Assembly: GCF_035917975.1 (NCBI RefSeq)
Contig: NZ_CP109130.1
Location: 6,696,001-6,760,000, forward strand
From: Streptosporangium sp. NBC_01756
Lineage (GTDB): Bacteria > Actinomycetota > Actinomycetes > Streptosporangiales > Streptosporangiaceae
Reading direction: 5' to 3'
Length of the DNA stretch: 64,000 bases
In this document: positions 33,290 to 42,426 of the stretch, piece by piece
How positions within the stretch are numbered: position 1 is the first letter of the stretch
How the letters are laid out: every line of letters begins with the position of its first letter
Translations under genes and position numbers: made by a program
Notes under the pieces: generated by a model
What the model saw: only the letters and a program-made list of their open reading frames with translations
Told to the model about the DNA's origin: nothing
The model's database searches: none

Positions 33290-34000
33290 TCACGCGACTC
33301 TGATGTCTATCTGCGGAGAGCGCTTCGGATCCATCCAGCGCAGCACCTGCAGCAGTTCGTCGACCGGCAGGCTGACGCAGCCGGCGGTGGGCGCGCCGGT
33401 ACTGGCGTGCAGGAAGATCGCACTGCCCAGGTAGGGCGTGCGGTCCTCGGTGTTGTAGGCGATCACGGCGCCGTGGTCGTAGGCCGGGGGATTCGCCATG
33501 TTCTCGGGATCGGCCCCGGGATCGGCGCGGCGGACGTCCACCCACGTGTTGTAAAGGGGGCTGGTGGGGTCGTCATCCCACTTGTCGTAGGAGAACACCT
33601 GCCGGTACGGGAACCTCACGCCGGGGTCGGGCTTGATCCCGAACATGAAGTCGAACCCGAACGTGCCGGACGGGGTGCGCCCGTCGCCCTCCCGTTTCTG
33701 GCCCGGCGGCGCGATGCCGTTCTCGCCGACGTTCGCCGTCCACGGCCCGTACTCCTTCACCCAGCGGCCGTCCTGCGCGGTGTAGGCGACCAGCGTGGCA
33801 GTGGTCTCCTGGTAGGAGTCGGCCGTCACGGAGATGAGCTGCCGTCCCGAAGACGGGGGCGGCAGGGCGGCCTCGGCGGCGGACGCGGCACGGGTGCCGG
33901 AAAACCCGCTGAAAATCATGACGAGTGCAAGCAGGGCGGCACTCACCCGGACGGAAGCCGTTCTCGGGTCTGCGGCCGCTCTCCGATCAGCGTTGTCCAT
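33290..34000 (-). CDS. L,D-transpeptidase (YkuD) family protein
   Basis: A 236-residue exported protein. Residues about 10-40 form a signal peptide (VSAALLALVMIFSGFSGTRAASA). The catalytic domain includes GDGRTPSGTFGFDFMFG and the active-site block AIFLHASTGAPTAGCVSLP, with the His...Ser-x-Gly-x...Gly-Cys pattern of YkuD L,D-transpeptidases. These enzymes make 3-3 peptidoglycan cross-links or attach proteins. The start is uncertain: ATG 34000 or GTG 34009, neither with a good ribosome-binding site. It is co-directional with an M15 peptidase gene upstream, a fitting cell-wall pair. Confidence 0.88.
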   Translation of the reverse strand: MDNADRRAAADPRTASVRVSAALLALVMIFSGFSGTRAASAAEAALPPPSSGRQLISVTADSYQETTATLVAYTAQDGRWVKEYGPWTANVGENGIAPPGQKREGDGRTPSGTFGFDFMFGIKPDPGVRFPYRQVFSYDKWDDDPTSPLYNTWVDVRRADPGADPENMANPPAYDHGAVIAYNTEDRTPYLGSAIFLHASTGAPTAGCVSLPVDELLQVLRWMDPKRSPQIDIRVA

Positions 34001-34091
34001 ACAGGTCACGCTAACCAGGTGAGAGGCATGCCCGGCATGGCGCCCCCGTTCTTCCAGCCGCGGCCGTGGGGGAGACCTCGTCGCGGAGAGG

Positions 34092-34784
34092 TCATCGCCC
34101 GTTCTGGGAGAAGTGCTGATAGTCCTTCTCGCTCGACCAGGACCCGCCCCAGCCCCAGCCGATCTTCTTGAACGCGTTCACCACGTCGTCACCGGGGTTG
34201 ATGACCCCGGGCCGGTCCAGCGGCCGCCGGACGTAGTTCTTCGCGTTCGGGGGAGCGACGGTGCCCCCTGGATAGGGATGGATGTAGGGATTCAACCGGG
34301 GGTTGACGTCGATCGCCAGGCCGTAGGCGTGCTGCGACCAGCTGCCGCTGGTCTCGACGCGCCGGCAGTTGAAGGCCGAGGTGTTGTCCGCCGCCATGGA
34401 GGCGTCGTCGCTGCCCTTGTAGGCGTCCACCGGCTGCATCTGCCGGATGGGGAAGCGCTGACCGTACAGCTTCCTGAAGACCGAGACGACCTCCTCGGCC
34501 ACCGATCGGTTGACCACCAGCTCTCCCATGTGAGGCCTGTCGTCGAAGCCCCAGTAGGTCATGCTGATCATCCTGAGATCGCCGGGACCCACCGGGCAAC
34601 CCCGGCGCCAGGAGTGGCGCAACCGGTCCGGGGACACCCGCGTCACCGTGGCGGTGAACGCCTGCGGTGTGTCGGAGGGAGCGGGCGTCGGCGGTGCCGC
34701 CGCAGCCGTCGTCATGGCGATGCCGGTCACGCCGAGCAGGACGAGTGCCGCTGCGGTCGGCGTGCGGTGCGGGATGTGTGCCAT
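34092..34784 (-). CDS. M15-family D-alanyl-D-alanine carboxypeptidase-like protein
   Basis: A 230-residue secreted zinc peptidase. The signal peptide spans residues 1-31 (PTAAALVLLGVTGIAMTTAAAA). The peptidase_M15_4-type domain has MTYWGFDDRPHMGELVVNRSVAEEV, then SWSQHAYGLAIDVNPRLNPYI, with His and Asp as zinc ligands, and the last His in KDYQHFSQ. It probably trims peptidoglycan stem peptides. GGAGG lies six bases before ATG 34784; that site pairs with a CCTC just upstream in a small hairpin. It is likely co-transcribed with the L,D-transpeptidase 91 bp downstream. Confidence 0.9.
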   Translation of the reverse strand: MAHIPHRTPTAAALVLLGVTGIAMTTAAAAPPTPAPSDTPQAFTATVTRVSPDRLRHSWRRGCPVGPGDLRMISMTYWGFDDRPHMGELVVNRSVAEEVVSVFRKLYGQRFPIRQMQPVDAYKGSDDASMAADNTSAFNCRRVETSGSWSQHAYGLAIDVNPRLNPYIHPYPGGTVAPPNAKNYVRRPLDRPGVINPGDDVVNAFKKIGWGWGGSWSSEKDYQHFSQNGR

Positions 34785-34795
34785 CAAGTCCTCCC

Positions 34796-34837
34796 GAGGA
34801 GACCGTCGCCTTCAGGCGACGGGTGAATCATCTCCTC
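34796..34837. promoter_or_regulatory. Structured leader hairpin upstream of the M15 peptidase gene
   Basis: CCGTCGCC (34803-34810), loop ttca, GGCGACGG (34815-34822) form a perfect 8-bp stem, enclosed by GAGGAGA (34796-34802) and TCTCCTC (34831-34837). It sits 12 bp from the minus-strand start codon and covers the region before its ribosome-binding site. It may control M15 translation or serve as a boundary structure; no known riboswitch consensus fits. Confidence 0.55.
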
Positions 34838-35140
34838 AGCGTAGGCACTCGCCGGTCGGCTGCTCCGATCGACCGGAGCCGACCGGCCGGACGGCGCCGT
34901 TCTTTGCGCAGTTCATGTCATCTGTTGGCCATCGAATGCGTGTCGTCGGCGACACACGGGAGATCTCACTAATAATCGGAAAGTACTGTCCGGCATTCGA
35001 GGGCTCGGCGATCGTCGGCCGCGGGGCAGGTCACATGTCCTCGGGCGCCGAAGCGGGCGGCCCGTCCGTGACCGTGGCGCCCGCCTCCAGGGCGGTTCAC
35101 AGAAAGGGCGAGCCGTACAGCTTCCAGAAGAGGGACGTAC
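34838..35140. other. Upstream region of the glycerol operon
   Basis: About 300 bp before glpF, AT-richer in the middle (tcactaataatcggaaagtact at about 34966-34987), which is the likely promoter zone. A hairpin gtgtcg-tcgg-cgacac (34940-34955) lies just upstream. No GylR/IclR-type regulator gene is adjacent. No small gene is visible. Confidence 0.5.
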
Positions 35141-35995
35141 ATGGCGAACCCCAGAAAGCTTCCTGAGATCACCGGCGAGCTGGCCGCCGAGTTCGCGGGG
35201 ACCATGATTCTGATCCTGTTCGGCGTGGGCGTCGTCGCGCAGGTGGTCGCCGGCGGGCTCGGTGACCACGACAGCATCGCGTGGGCCTGGGGACTGGGTG
35301 TCACGTTCGGCGTCTACGTCGCGGGCCGGATCAGCGGGGCGCATCTCAACCCGGCGGTCACCGTCGCCCTCGCGGCCTTCAAGGGCTTCTCCTGGCGCAA
35401 GGTGCTGCCGTACTCCCTGGCGCAGACCGCGGGCGCGTTCGTGGCGGCCCTCATCGTGCGGTGGAACTACACCGATGTGCTCGCGGCGTTCGATCCCGGC
35501 CACACGATCAAGAGCCAGTTCGTCTTCTCCACCCTGCCGGGCAACGGGTCGCAGCTCATCGGCACCTGGGGCGGGTTCCGCGACCAGATCATCGGCACCG
35601 CGATCCTGCTGTTCCTCATCCTGGCCGTCACCGACCTGAGCAACTCGCCTCCCGCCGCCAACCTCGCCCCCTTCATCATCGGCCTGATCGTGGTGGCGAT
35701 CGGCATGGCCTGGGGCACCAACGCGGGCTACGCGATCAACCCGGCGCGTGACTTCGGGCCCCGGCTCGCGTCCTTCCTCACCGGCTACGCGACAGCCTGG
35801 CGAGATCAGTACGGCCAGCTCTACTTCTGGGTGCCCATCGTGGCGCCGGTGATCGGCGGGTTGCTGGGCGCCGCCCTGTACGAACTGCTCGTCGGCCGGT
35901 TCCTGCCGCCCGTGGAGCAGGCCGAGGTCGACCGTTTCCCCAGCGAGCCCGAACCCGGCCGTCTCCCCAGCGAGCCCGAACGCGGACCCGACTGA
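35141..35995 (+). CDS. glpF: Glycerol uptake facilitator (MIP/aquaglyceroporin)
   Basis: A 284-residue membrane channel for glycerol diffusion into the cell. Both pore half-helices are present: HLNPAVT (about 68-74) and INPARDFGPR (about 201-210). The Asp after NPAR marks a glycerol facilitator rather than a water channel. Six transmembrane segments are visible. The C-terminal tail is extended and holds two 9-residue repeats (RFPSEPEPG, RLPSEPERG). It is the first gene of the glpF-glpK-glpD operon, 33 bp before glpK. Confidence 0.95.
   Translation: MANPRKLPEITGELAAEFAGTMILILFGVGVVAQVVAGGLGDHDSIAWAWGLGVTFGVYVAGRISGAHLNPAVTVALAAFKGFSWRKVLPYSLAQTAGAFVAALIVRWNYTDVLAAFDPGHTIKSQFVFSTLPGNGSQLIGTWGGFRDQIIGTAILLFLILAVTDLSNSPPAANLAPFIIGLIVVAIGMAWGTNAGYAINPARDFGPRLASFLTGYATAWRDQYGQLYFWVPIVAPVIGGLLGAALYELLVGRFLPPVEQAEVDRFPSEPEPGRLPSEPERGPD
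35933..35986 (+). repeat. 27-bp tandem duplication at the 3' end of glpF
   Basis: Two adjacent 27-bp units (35933-35959 and 35960-35986), differing at a few bases, encode RFPSEPEPG and RLPSEPERG in the cytoplasmic tail. The duplication is in frame and extends only the unstructured end. Confidence 0.92.
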
Positions 35996-36028
35996 ACCGC
36001 CGGAACATCAGAGAGGAGGCGAGACTCC

Positions 36029-37546
36029 ATGGCTGACTTCGTCGGAGCCGTCGACCAGGGAACCACGAGCACCCGTTTCATGATCTTCGATCACGGTGGC
36101 AACGAGATCGCCCGCTACCAGCTCGAACACGAGCAGATCCTGCCGCGGGCCGGCTGGGTCGAGCACAACCCGCTGGAGATCTGGGAGCGCACCCGCGCGG
36201 TGATCGAGACGACGCTGAACAGGGCGGACCTGTCGGCGTCCGACCTCGCCGCGCTCGGGGTCACCAACCAGCGCGAGACGGCCGTGGTCTGGAACCGGAT
36301 CACCGGCCGCCCCTACTACAACGCCATCGTCTGGCAGGACACCCGGACCGACCGCATCGCCTCCGCACTCGACCGGGAGGGCAAAGGCGACGTCATCCGC
36401 CGCCGGGCGGGGCTCCCACCGGCCACCTACTTCTCGGCGGGCAAGATCCAGTGGATCCTGGAGAACGTCGACGGGGTGCGGAAGGCGGCCGAGGCGGGAG
36501 AGGCGATCTTCGGCAACACCGACACGTGGCTGCTGTGGAACCTCACCGGCGGGATCGACGGCGGCGTGCACGTCACGGATCCGACCAACGCCAGCCGGAC
36601 GATGCTGATGGACCTGGAGACGCTGGACTGGGACGACGAGCTGCTGTCCTTCTTCGGCATCCCCTTGCGGATGCTGCCGCAGATCCGGCCGTCGTCCCAT
36701 CCGGACCTTTACGGCGTCACCCGCCGTTACGGTCCGTTGCGGGGGGAGGTGCCGCTGTCGGGTGATCTCGGTGACCAGCAGGCGGCCACCGTGGGGCAGG
36801 TGTGTTTCGAGGTGGGGGAGGCCAAGAACACCTACGGCACGGGCAACTTCCTGCTGCTGAACACCGGTCATGAGCTGGTGCGCTCGGAAAGCGGGCTGCT
36901 GACCACGGTCTGCTACCAGTTCGGGGCGGATCGGCCGGTGTATGCGCTGGAGGGGTCGATCGCGGTGACCGGTTCGGCGGTGCAGTGGCTGCGTGACCAG
37001 CTGGGGATCATCTCGGGGGCGGCCGAAAGCGAGGCGCTGGCCCGGCAGGTGGCCGACAACGGCGGGGTGTACTTCGTGCCGGCCTTTTCGGGGTTGTTCG
37101 CGCCGTATTGGCGTTCGGACGCGCGGGGGGCGATCGTCGGGCTGTCGCGGTTCAACACCAACGCGCATATCGCGCGGGCCACGCTGGAGGCGATCTGTTA
37201 TCAGAGCCGGGATGTGGTGGAGGCGATGCGGCGGGATTCGGGGGTGGCGCTGGATGTGTTGCGGGTCGACGGCGGGGTGACGGCCAACGAGCTGTGCATG
37301 CAGATCCAGGCCGATGTGCTGGGGGTGGCGGTGTCGAAGCCGGTGGTGGCCGAGACCACGGCGCTGGGTGCGGCGTACGCGGCGGGGTTGGCGGTCGGGT
37401 TCTGGAAGTCGACCGAGGAGTTGAAGCAGAACTGGAACGAGGATCGGCGCTGGCAGCCGCAGTGGTCCGACGAGCAGCGGGCCGAGGGGTATGCCGGGTG
37501 GAAGAAGGCCGTCGAGCGCACCCTCGACTGGGTCGACGTCGACTGA
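36029..37546 (+). CDS. glpK: Glycerol kinase
   Basis: A 505-residue FGGY-family kinase that phosphorylates glycerol to glycerol-3-phosphate, trapping it after GlpF entry. Conserved blocks: [15 protein letters not shown] (ATP loop), [35 protein letters not shown]-equivalent [69 protein letters not shown] and [21 protein letters not shown] lies about ten bases before ATG 36029. From roughly 36720 codon use shifts from C-ending to markedly G- and T-ending codons, unlike the first half and the neighbours. Confidence 0.97.
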   Translation: MADFVGAVDQGTTSTRFMIFDHGGNEIARYQLEHEQILPRAGWVEHNPLEIWERTRAVIETTLNRADLSASDLAALGVTNQRETAVVWNRITGRPYYNAIVWQDTRTDRIASALDREGKGDVIRRRAGLPPATYFSAGKIQWILENVDGVRKAAEAGEAIFGNTDTWLLWNLTGGIDGGVHVTDPTNASRTMLMDLETLDWDDELLSFFGIPLRMLPQIRPSSHPDLYGVTRRYGPLRGEVPLSGDLGDQQAATVGQVCFEVGEAKNTYGTGNFLLLNTGHELVRSESGLLTTVCYQFGADRPVYALEGSIAVTGSAVQWLRDQLGIISGAAESEALARQVADNGGVYFVPAFSGLFAPYWRSDARGAIVGLSRFNTNAHIARATLEAICYQSRDVVEAMRRDSGVALDVLRVDGGVTANELCMQIQADVLGVAVSKPVVAETTALGAAYAAGLAVGFWKSTEELKQNWNEDRRWQPQWSDEQRAEGYAGWKKAVERTLDWVDVD

Positions 37547-37690
37547 CCGGCCACCCGTCCCCGTCCGGGCCACGTCCGGGCCACGTCCACACCGGGCCTG
37601 GCCGTACTGGACGACACCGGGCCCCGACCTCAGCCGGACCCCGACCTCACCGGAAGACAACGCTCGCCCTGAACGAGAGGAAGTCCTACC

Positions 37691-39412
37691 GTGAAATCTG
37701 CAGCACTGGGACCGCGAAACCGTGCGAGGGCGCTACGGGAGATGAGCGAGAACACCTACGACGTGCTCGTCATCGGTGGCGGCATCGTCGGCGCCGGAGC
37801 CGCGCTCGACGCGGCGTCCCGCGGCATGTCGGTCGCGTTGGTCGAGGCCCGCGACTGGGCGTCCGGCAGTTCGAGCCGGTCCAGCAAACTGATCCACGGT
37901 GGCCTGCGCTATCTCGAACAGCTGGACTTCCGGCTCGTCCGGGAGGCGCTCAAGGAGCGCCACCTGCTGCTGACCAGGCTGGCCCCCCACCTCGTCCATC
38001 CCGTCCCGTTCCTCTTCCCGCTCAAGCACCGGATCTGGGAACGGTTCTACATCGGCGCCGGCATGACCCTGTACGACTTCCTGGGCGGGCTGCGTTCCGT
38101 CGTCCCCCGCCACCGGTATCTCAACCACCGCCGCGCACTCGAGGAGGCGCCCGGTCTGCGTCCCGACGCGCTCATCGGTGCCCTGCAGTACTTCGACGGA
38201 CAGACCGACGACGCGCGGATGACCCTGGCGGTCGTGCGTACGGCCGCGGCCTACGGTGCCGACGTCGCCAACCGGGCCCGCGCCACCGAGCTGCTCCGTG
38301 AGGGGGAGCGCGTTACCGGGGCGCGCGTGCTGGACCTGGAGAGCGGCCAGGAGACCACCGTGCGCGCCCGCCAGGTGATCAGCGCCACCGGTGTCTGGAC
38401 CGACCAGATCCTGGCGATGGCCGACACCGGGGGAACCCCCACCATGAAGCCGTCGAAGGGCGTGCACCTCGTGGTACCGCGTGGGGTGATCGACCTCCGC
38501 AGCGCCATGATCCTCCGGACCGAGACGAGCGTGCTCTTCGTGATCCCGTGGGGGCAGTACTGGGTCATCGGCACCACGGACACGCGGTGGAGCCTCGACG
38601 AGGACCATCCCGTGGCGAGCCGTGCCGACATCGACTACCTGCTCGACCACGTCAACGCGGTGCTGCGCAGGCCGCTGACCCGCGACGACATCGAAGGCGT
38701 GTACGCGGGGCTCCGCCCCCTGATCTCCGGCGACGCGGCGAACACCGCGAAGCTCTCGCGCGAGCACCTGGTCGCGACCCCCGTCCCGGGCCTGGTGATC
38801 GTCGCCGGGGGCAAGTACACCACCTATCGGATCATGGCCGAGGACGCCGTCGACATGGCGGTGAAGGACCTCGACGGTGTCGTACCGGAGTCCGTCACCG
38901 AACGGGTTCCGCTTCTCGGCGCGGCCGGGTACGAGGCGCGGTGGAACGGCCGTCGCCGGCTCGCCGCGCGTTCCGGGCTGAGCGTCCTCACCGTGGAACG
39001 CCTCCTGCGCCGTTACGGTTCGGACGTCGAAGAGGTGCTCGAACCGGTCGCCGCCGACCCCACCCTGGGACAGCCGCTCCACGGAGCCCCGAGCTACCTG
39101 AGGGCCGAGGTCGTCTACGCCGCGTCGCACGAGCAGGCGCTGCACCTGGAGGACGTGCTGACCCGCCGGACCCACATCTCCATCGAGGAACGGGACCGGG
39201 GTCTCGCCGCCGCGCCCGAGGCGGCCGCCCTCATGGCCACGGTGCTGGGCTGGGACGACGACACGCTGCGCCGCGAAACGGAGAACTACCGGCTGCACGT
39301 CGAGGCGGAGATCGCCGCGGAGAGACAACCGGACGACGTCGCGGCGGAGGTGATCCTGCACGACGTCCCGGAGCCGTCCGCCTACTCCGGCGCCGCTGAG
39401 ACGAGCCTTTGA
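37691..39412 (+). CDS. glpD: FAD-dependent glycerol-3-phosphate dehydrogenase
   Basis: A 573-residue membrane-associated dehydrogenase oxidising glycerol-3-phosphate to dihydroxyacetone phosphate and feeding electrons to quinone. The FAD-binding DVLVIGGGIVGAGAALDAASRG is followed by SSRSSKLIHGGLRYLEQ, KGVHLVVPRG, and VIGTTDTRWSLDEDHP; the C-terminal helical domain begins near residue 400. GTG 37691 is preceded by GAGAGGAAG; an internal ATG 37742 could serve as a shorter start. It completes the glycerol pathway with glpF and glpK, 144 bp after glpK. Confidence 0.96.
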   Translation: MKSAALGPRNRARALREMSENTYDVLVIGGGIVGAGAALDAASRGMSVALVEARDWASGSSSRSSKLIHGGLRYLEQLDFRLVREALKERHLLLTRLAPHLVHPVPFLFPLKHRIWERFYIGAGMTLYDFLGGLRSVVPRHRYLNHRRALEEAPGLRPDALIGALQYFDGQTDDARMTLAVVRTAAAYGADVANRARATELLREGERVTGARVLDLESGQETTVRARQVISATGVWTDQILAMADTGGTPTMKPSKGVHLVVPRGVIDLRSAMILRTETSVLFVIPWGQYWVIGTTDTRWSLDEDHPVASRADIDYLLDHVNAVLRRPLTRDDIEGVYAGLRPLISGDAANTAKLSREHLVATPVPGLVIVAGGKYTTYRIMAEDAVDMAVKDLDGVVPESVTERVPLLGAAGYEARWNGRRRLAARSGLSVLTVERLLRRYGSDVEEVLEPVAADPTLGQPLHGAPSYLRAEVVYAASHEQALHLEDVLTRRTHISIEERDRGLAAAPEAAALMATVLGWDDDTLRRETENYRLHVEAEIAAERQPDDVAAEVILHDVPEPSAYSGAAETSL

Positions 39413-39554
39413 CGTTCCGCCGCGCCGGCGCCCTTCCCATCGGGCCGGACGTTCCGCTCCGGCGGCCCAGATGCCGCCGTCATGATCGATATCCGTGAAC
39501 GCGACCCCGGCGGGCACCCGTAAGGTGGGGTCCCAATTGCCGGGCTCGGAATCG

Positions 39555-41096
39555 ATGGCGGAAATCGTGGGTGGTTGGGAACAGACGCCGGCTTTGCTCG
39601 TCGGCCGATATCGACTGGAGGAGTTGATCGGCCGGGGCGGGACGGGCGAGGTATGGCGGGGGCACGACCTGCGGCCGGACTGGCCGGTAGCGGTCAAGCT
39701 CTTGTTGCCGGAGGTGGCCGACATCCCGATGCGCGAGCGGTTCGCCCGGGAGGCACGGACCGCCGCGCGGATCGTCCACCGCAATGTGGTGACGGTTTTC
39801 GACGTGGGGGAGCACGAGGGCAGGCCGTTCCTGGTGATGGAGCTGCTGGCCGGTCGCGACCTCGCCACCGAGTTGGCCGAGAACGGCCCGCTGGATGTTT
39901 CCGCGGTGTGCCGCCTGGTGGGGCAGGCGGCGATCGGACTGGACGCCGCACACCGAGCCGGGGTCGTGCACCGCGATGTCAAACCGGCCAACCTGCGCCG
40001 GAGCGCGGACGGCGTGCTCAAGGTGGTCGACTTCGGGACCGCCCGTGTCGCGACCGAGGCCGCGGCCCGCCTGACTTCGACGGGAAGCGTCATCGGCACG
40101 GCCGCCTACCTGTCACCCGAGCAGATTCTCGGCGAGGCGGGAACCGCGGCCTCCGACCTGTACGCGCTCGGCTGCGTGTGCTACGAGCTGTTGTGCGGAC
40201 GTCCCCCGTTCGTCGGACCGGTGTCGGACCTGATCTCCCAGCATGTCCGCGATCTTCCAGACCCACTCCGCCGACATCGCCCGGACGTCCCGGCGGAGCT
40301 GGAGCGGCTGGTGCTGGCGTTGCTGGAGAAGGATCCCGCCGCGCGGCCCGCCAGCGGAGAGATCGTCCGCCGGGTGCTGGCCGAGGTAGTCCGGCGGGCT
40401 GTGCCCCGCGCCCGTGACGGCGTGGTGTCCCCGCTGCCGGGGCCCGGCCGGTCGCCGGAGCCGCGCACAGCGGTGATTTCCACGGCTGAGACTCATACGA
40501 CGCGGACACGGGCCCCGGAGGCGTGGACGGCGGAGACTCATACGGCGGAGGTATGGGCGGCGAAGCTCATCCCGGACCGCCTGCGGAGGCGGCACGTCGG
40601 GGCCGCGCTGGGCGTGGTCGCCGTGCTCATGGTCGGGGTCGTGTGGACATCGGCCCCGTCGGATCCGGCGGAATCGGCCGGCGCTGTCGCGATCCTGTCC
40701 GCGCAGCGGTCCGTACCACCGTCACCGTCGCCGACCGTCTCCCGGAGCGTGAGCGCGGTCCCGTCCCCGGCTCCCAGTCGGCCCCCGCGGCCGTCGCCGG
40801 CGGCGGTTGGGTGGCAGGCGCGTCTGCAGGCCTTCAGCCGGGCCGTCACCGACCAGGAACAGCGCGGCGGCATCGACGCCAAGCTGGCCCGCAGGCTCCG
40901 CGAGAAGATCGCCAAAATCACCAGGAAACTTCAGGAGGGTAAGGGGCGAGATGTCCGTGGCGAACTGCGCGACCTGGGCCGTGATCTGGCCAGGGCACGG
41001 CAGAAGGGCGAGCTCGCCTCCGAGGGGCCGCTCGTCGTCTTCCTCCGCGAGTCCGGTTTCGCCCTTCCGGCCCGCGAACACGAGTCCGACGACTGA
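39555..41096 (+). CDS. Transmembrane serine/threonine protein kinase (PknB-like)
   Basis: A 513-residue kinase from ATG 39555; GTG 39495 would add 20 residues, and neither has a clear ribosome-binding site. The kinase domain spans about 18-280: Gly loop LIGRGGTGEVW, catalytic Lys48 in VAVKLL, HRDVKPANL with Asp141, DFGTA, and GTAAYLSPEQ. A Thr/Pro-rich juxtamembrane stretch precedes a single transmembrane helix (about 350-370: VGAALGVVAVLMVGVVW). The outer part is Ser/Pro-rich, then a charged helical segment (LARRLREKIAKITRKLQEGKGRDVRGELRDLGRDLA) rather than PASTA repeats. The signal sensed is unknown. It ends 18 bp from a convergent ABC permease gene. Confidence 0.92.
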   Translation: MAEIVGGWEQTPALLVGRYRLEELIGRGGTGEVWRGHDLRPDWPVAVKLLLPEVADIPMRERFAREARTAARIVHRNVVTVFDVGEHEGRPFLVMELLAGRDLATELAENGPLDVSAVCRLVGQAAIGLDAAHRAGVVHRDVKPANLRRSADGVLKVVDFGTARVATEAAARLTSTGSVIGTAAYLSPEQILGEAGTAASDLYALGCVCYELLCGRPPFVGPVSDLISQHVRDLPDPLRRHRPDVPAELERLVLALLEKDPAARPASGEIVRRVLAEVVRRAVPRARDGVVSPLPGPGRSPEPRTAVISTAETHTTRTRAPEAWTAETHTAEVWAAKLIPDRLRRRHVGAALGVVAVLMVGVVWTSAPSDPAESAGAVAILSAQRSVPPSPSPTVSRSVSAVPSPAPSRPPRPSPAAVGWQARLQAFSRAVTDQEQRGGIDAKLARRLREKIAKITRKLQEGKGRDVRGELRDLGRDLARARQKGELASEGPLVVFLRESGFALPAREHESDD

Positions 41097-41114
41097 CGCC
41101 GCGGCGGGGGTGGT

Positions 41115-42380
41115 TCAGCGCGTCGAGCCGCTCCGGCGTTTCGCCCAGACGTCGAAGGCCACGGCGGCGAGCAGCACCAGGCCCTTGAAGAGCATCACCC
41201 GTTCGCTCGGCGCGCCGATGAGGGACATGCCGTTGTTGATCACGGCCATGATGAGGCCGCCGGTGATGGCCCCGACCACCTTGCCGACCCCGCCCTGGAC
41301 GGCGGCGCCGCCGATGAACGCGGCCGCGATGGCGTCCAGTTCGAAGCCGTTCCCGGCGGTGGGGCCCGCCTGGTTCAGCCGTCCGGCGAAGATGACGCCC
41401 GCGAGGGCGGCGAGCACGCCCATGTTGACGAAGATCCAGAACGTGACGGACTTGACCTTGATACCGGACAGGCCCGCGGCGTGCACGTTGCCGCCGATGG
41501 CGTAGATGTGGCGACCGAAGACGGCGCGGCTGGTCAGGAGGCTGTAGGCCAGGACGAGCGCCGCCAGGAGCACCAGGACCCAGGGCAGGTTCTTGAACCG
41601 CGCCAACTGCACGATGACCGTCATCACCACCACCGAGGCGGCGGCGATCCGGAGCAGGAACAGGGGCAGCGCGTCGACCTTCTGCCGGTAGCCGATCCGC
41701 GCCTGGCGGGCGCGCCACTGCGTGACGACGATCGCGGCCACCGCGACCAGGCCGACGAGCAGCGTGAACAGGTCCGCGCCGTCGAGCGGGCCGAGGCCGA
41801 TGTTGCCGAGGTAGGAGGGGGTGAAGCCGTTGGACAGCGTGCGCACCGCGTCGGGGAAGGGGCCGATGCCCTGGTTGCCCAGCACGGTCATGGTCAGGGC
41901 CCTGAAGACCAGCATGCCGGCCAGGGTCACGATGAACGCCGGGATGCCGAAGTAGGCGATCCAGTACCCCTGCCAGGCCCCGATCAGCGCGCCCGCGGCG
42001 AGTGTGACGAGCACCGCCAGCGGCCAGGCCAGGTGCTGGTCGACCATCAGCACCGCCGAGATGGCGCCGGTGAGGGCGACCACCGATCCCGCGGACAGGT
42101 CGATGTGACCGGCGATGATGATCAGGATCATGCCGATCGCGAGGATCAGGATGTAGGAGTTCTGCACCATGATGTTCGAGATGTTCTGCGGTTTGAGCAG
42201 CTCACCGTCGGTCACGAAGGAGAACAGGACAATGATCAGCGCGAACGCGATGTAGATGCCGCTCTGCCGCAGGTTGACCGAGAAACGGCTTCCCGGTGCC
42301 CGCGGGGGGACGGGTGCGGCGGCGCCGCCCGCAGGCGGGCTCTGACGGGCGGGGGCCTGGCCGCTGCTCATCTGCGCCAT
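41115..42380 (-). CDS. Monosaccharide ABC transporter permease (MmsB/XylH/GguB-type)
   Basis: A 421-residue membrane protein of the BPD_transp_2 family with about ten hydrophobic segments. NIMVQNSYILILAIGMILIIIAGHIDLSAGSVVALTGAISAVL is the signature region of sugar permeases of the xylose/ribose group; GRHIYAIGGNVHAAGLSGIKV and AAAFIGGAAVQGGVGKVVGAITGGLIMAVINNGMSL are also characteristic. Start ATG 42380 or ATG 42371; the GAGAGGG upstream is better spaced for the latter. It is the last gene of a three-gene operon with the ATPase and binding protein upstream. Confidence 0.94.
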   Translation of the reverse strand: MAQMSSGQAPARQSPPAGGAAAPVPPRAPGSRFSVNLRQSGIYIAFALIIVLFSFVTDGELLKPQNISNIMVQNSYILILAIGMILIIIAGHIDLSAGSVVALTGAISAVLMVDQHLAWPLAVLVTLAAGALIGAWQGYWIAYFGIPAFIVTLAGMLVFRALTMTVLGNQGIGPFPDAVRTLSNGFTPSYLGNIGLGPLDGADLFTLLVGLVAVAAIVVTQWRARQARIGYRQKVDALPLFLLRIAAASVVVMTVIVQLARFKNLPWVLVLLAALVLAYSLLTSRAVFGRHIYAIGGNVHAAGLSGIKVKSVTFWIFVNMGVLAALAGVIFAGRLNQAGPTAGNGFELDAIAAAFIGGAAVQGGVGKVVGAITGGLIMAVINNGMSLIGAPSERVMLFKGLVLLAAVAFDVWAKRRSGSTR

Positions 42381-42426
42381 CCCTCTCTTTCCTTGTTCTC
42401 GGTGTTGTCGGTCACGGATTCCCCGG

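Noticed and set aside
34803-34865. Plus-strand gggtgaatc near gcgtaggc resembles part of the c-di-AMP (ydaO) riboswitch consensus.
   Set aside because: The remaining conserved blocks of that riboswitch are missing, and it would face away from the cell-wall gene it usually controls.
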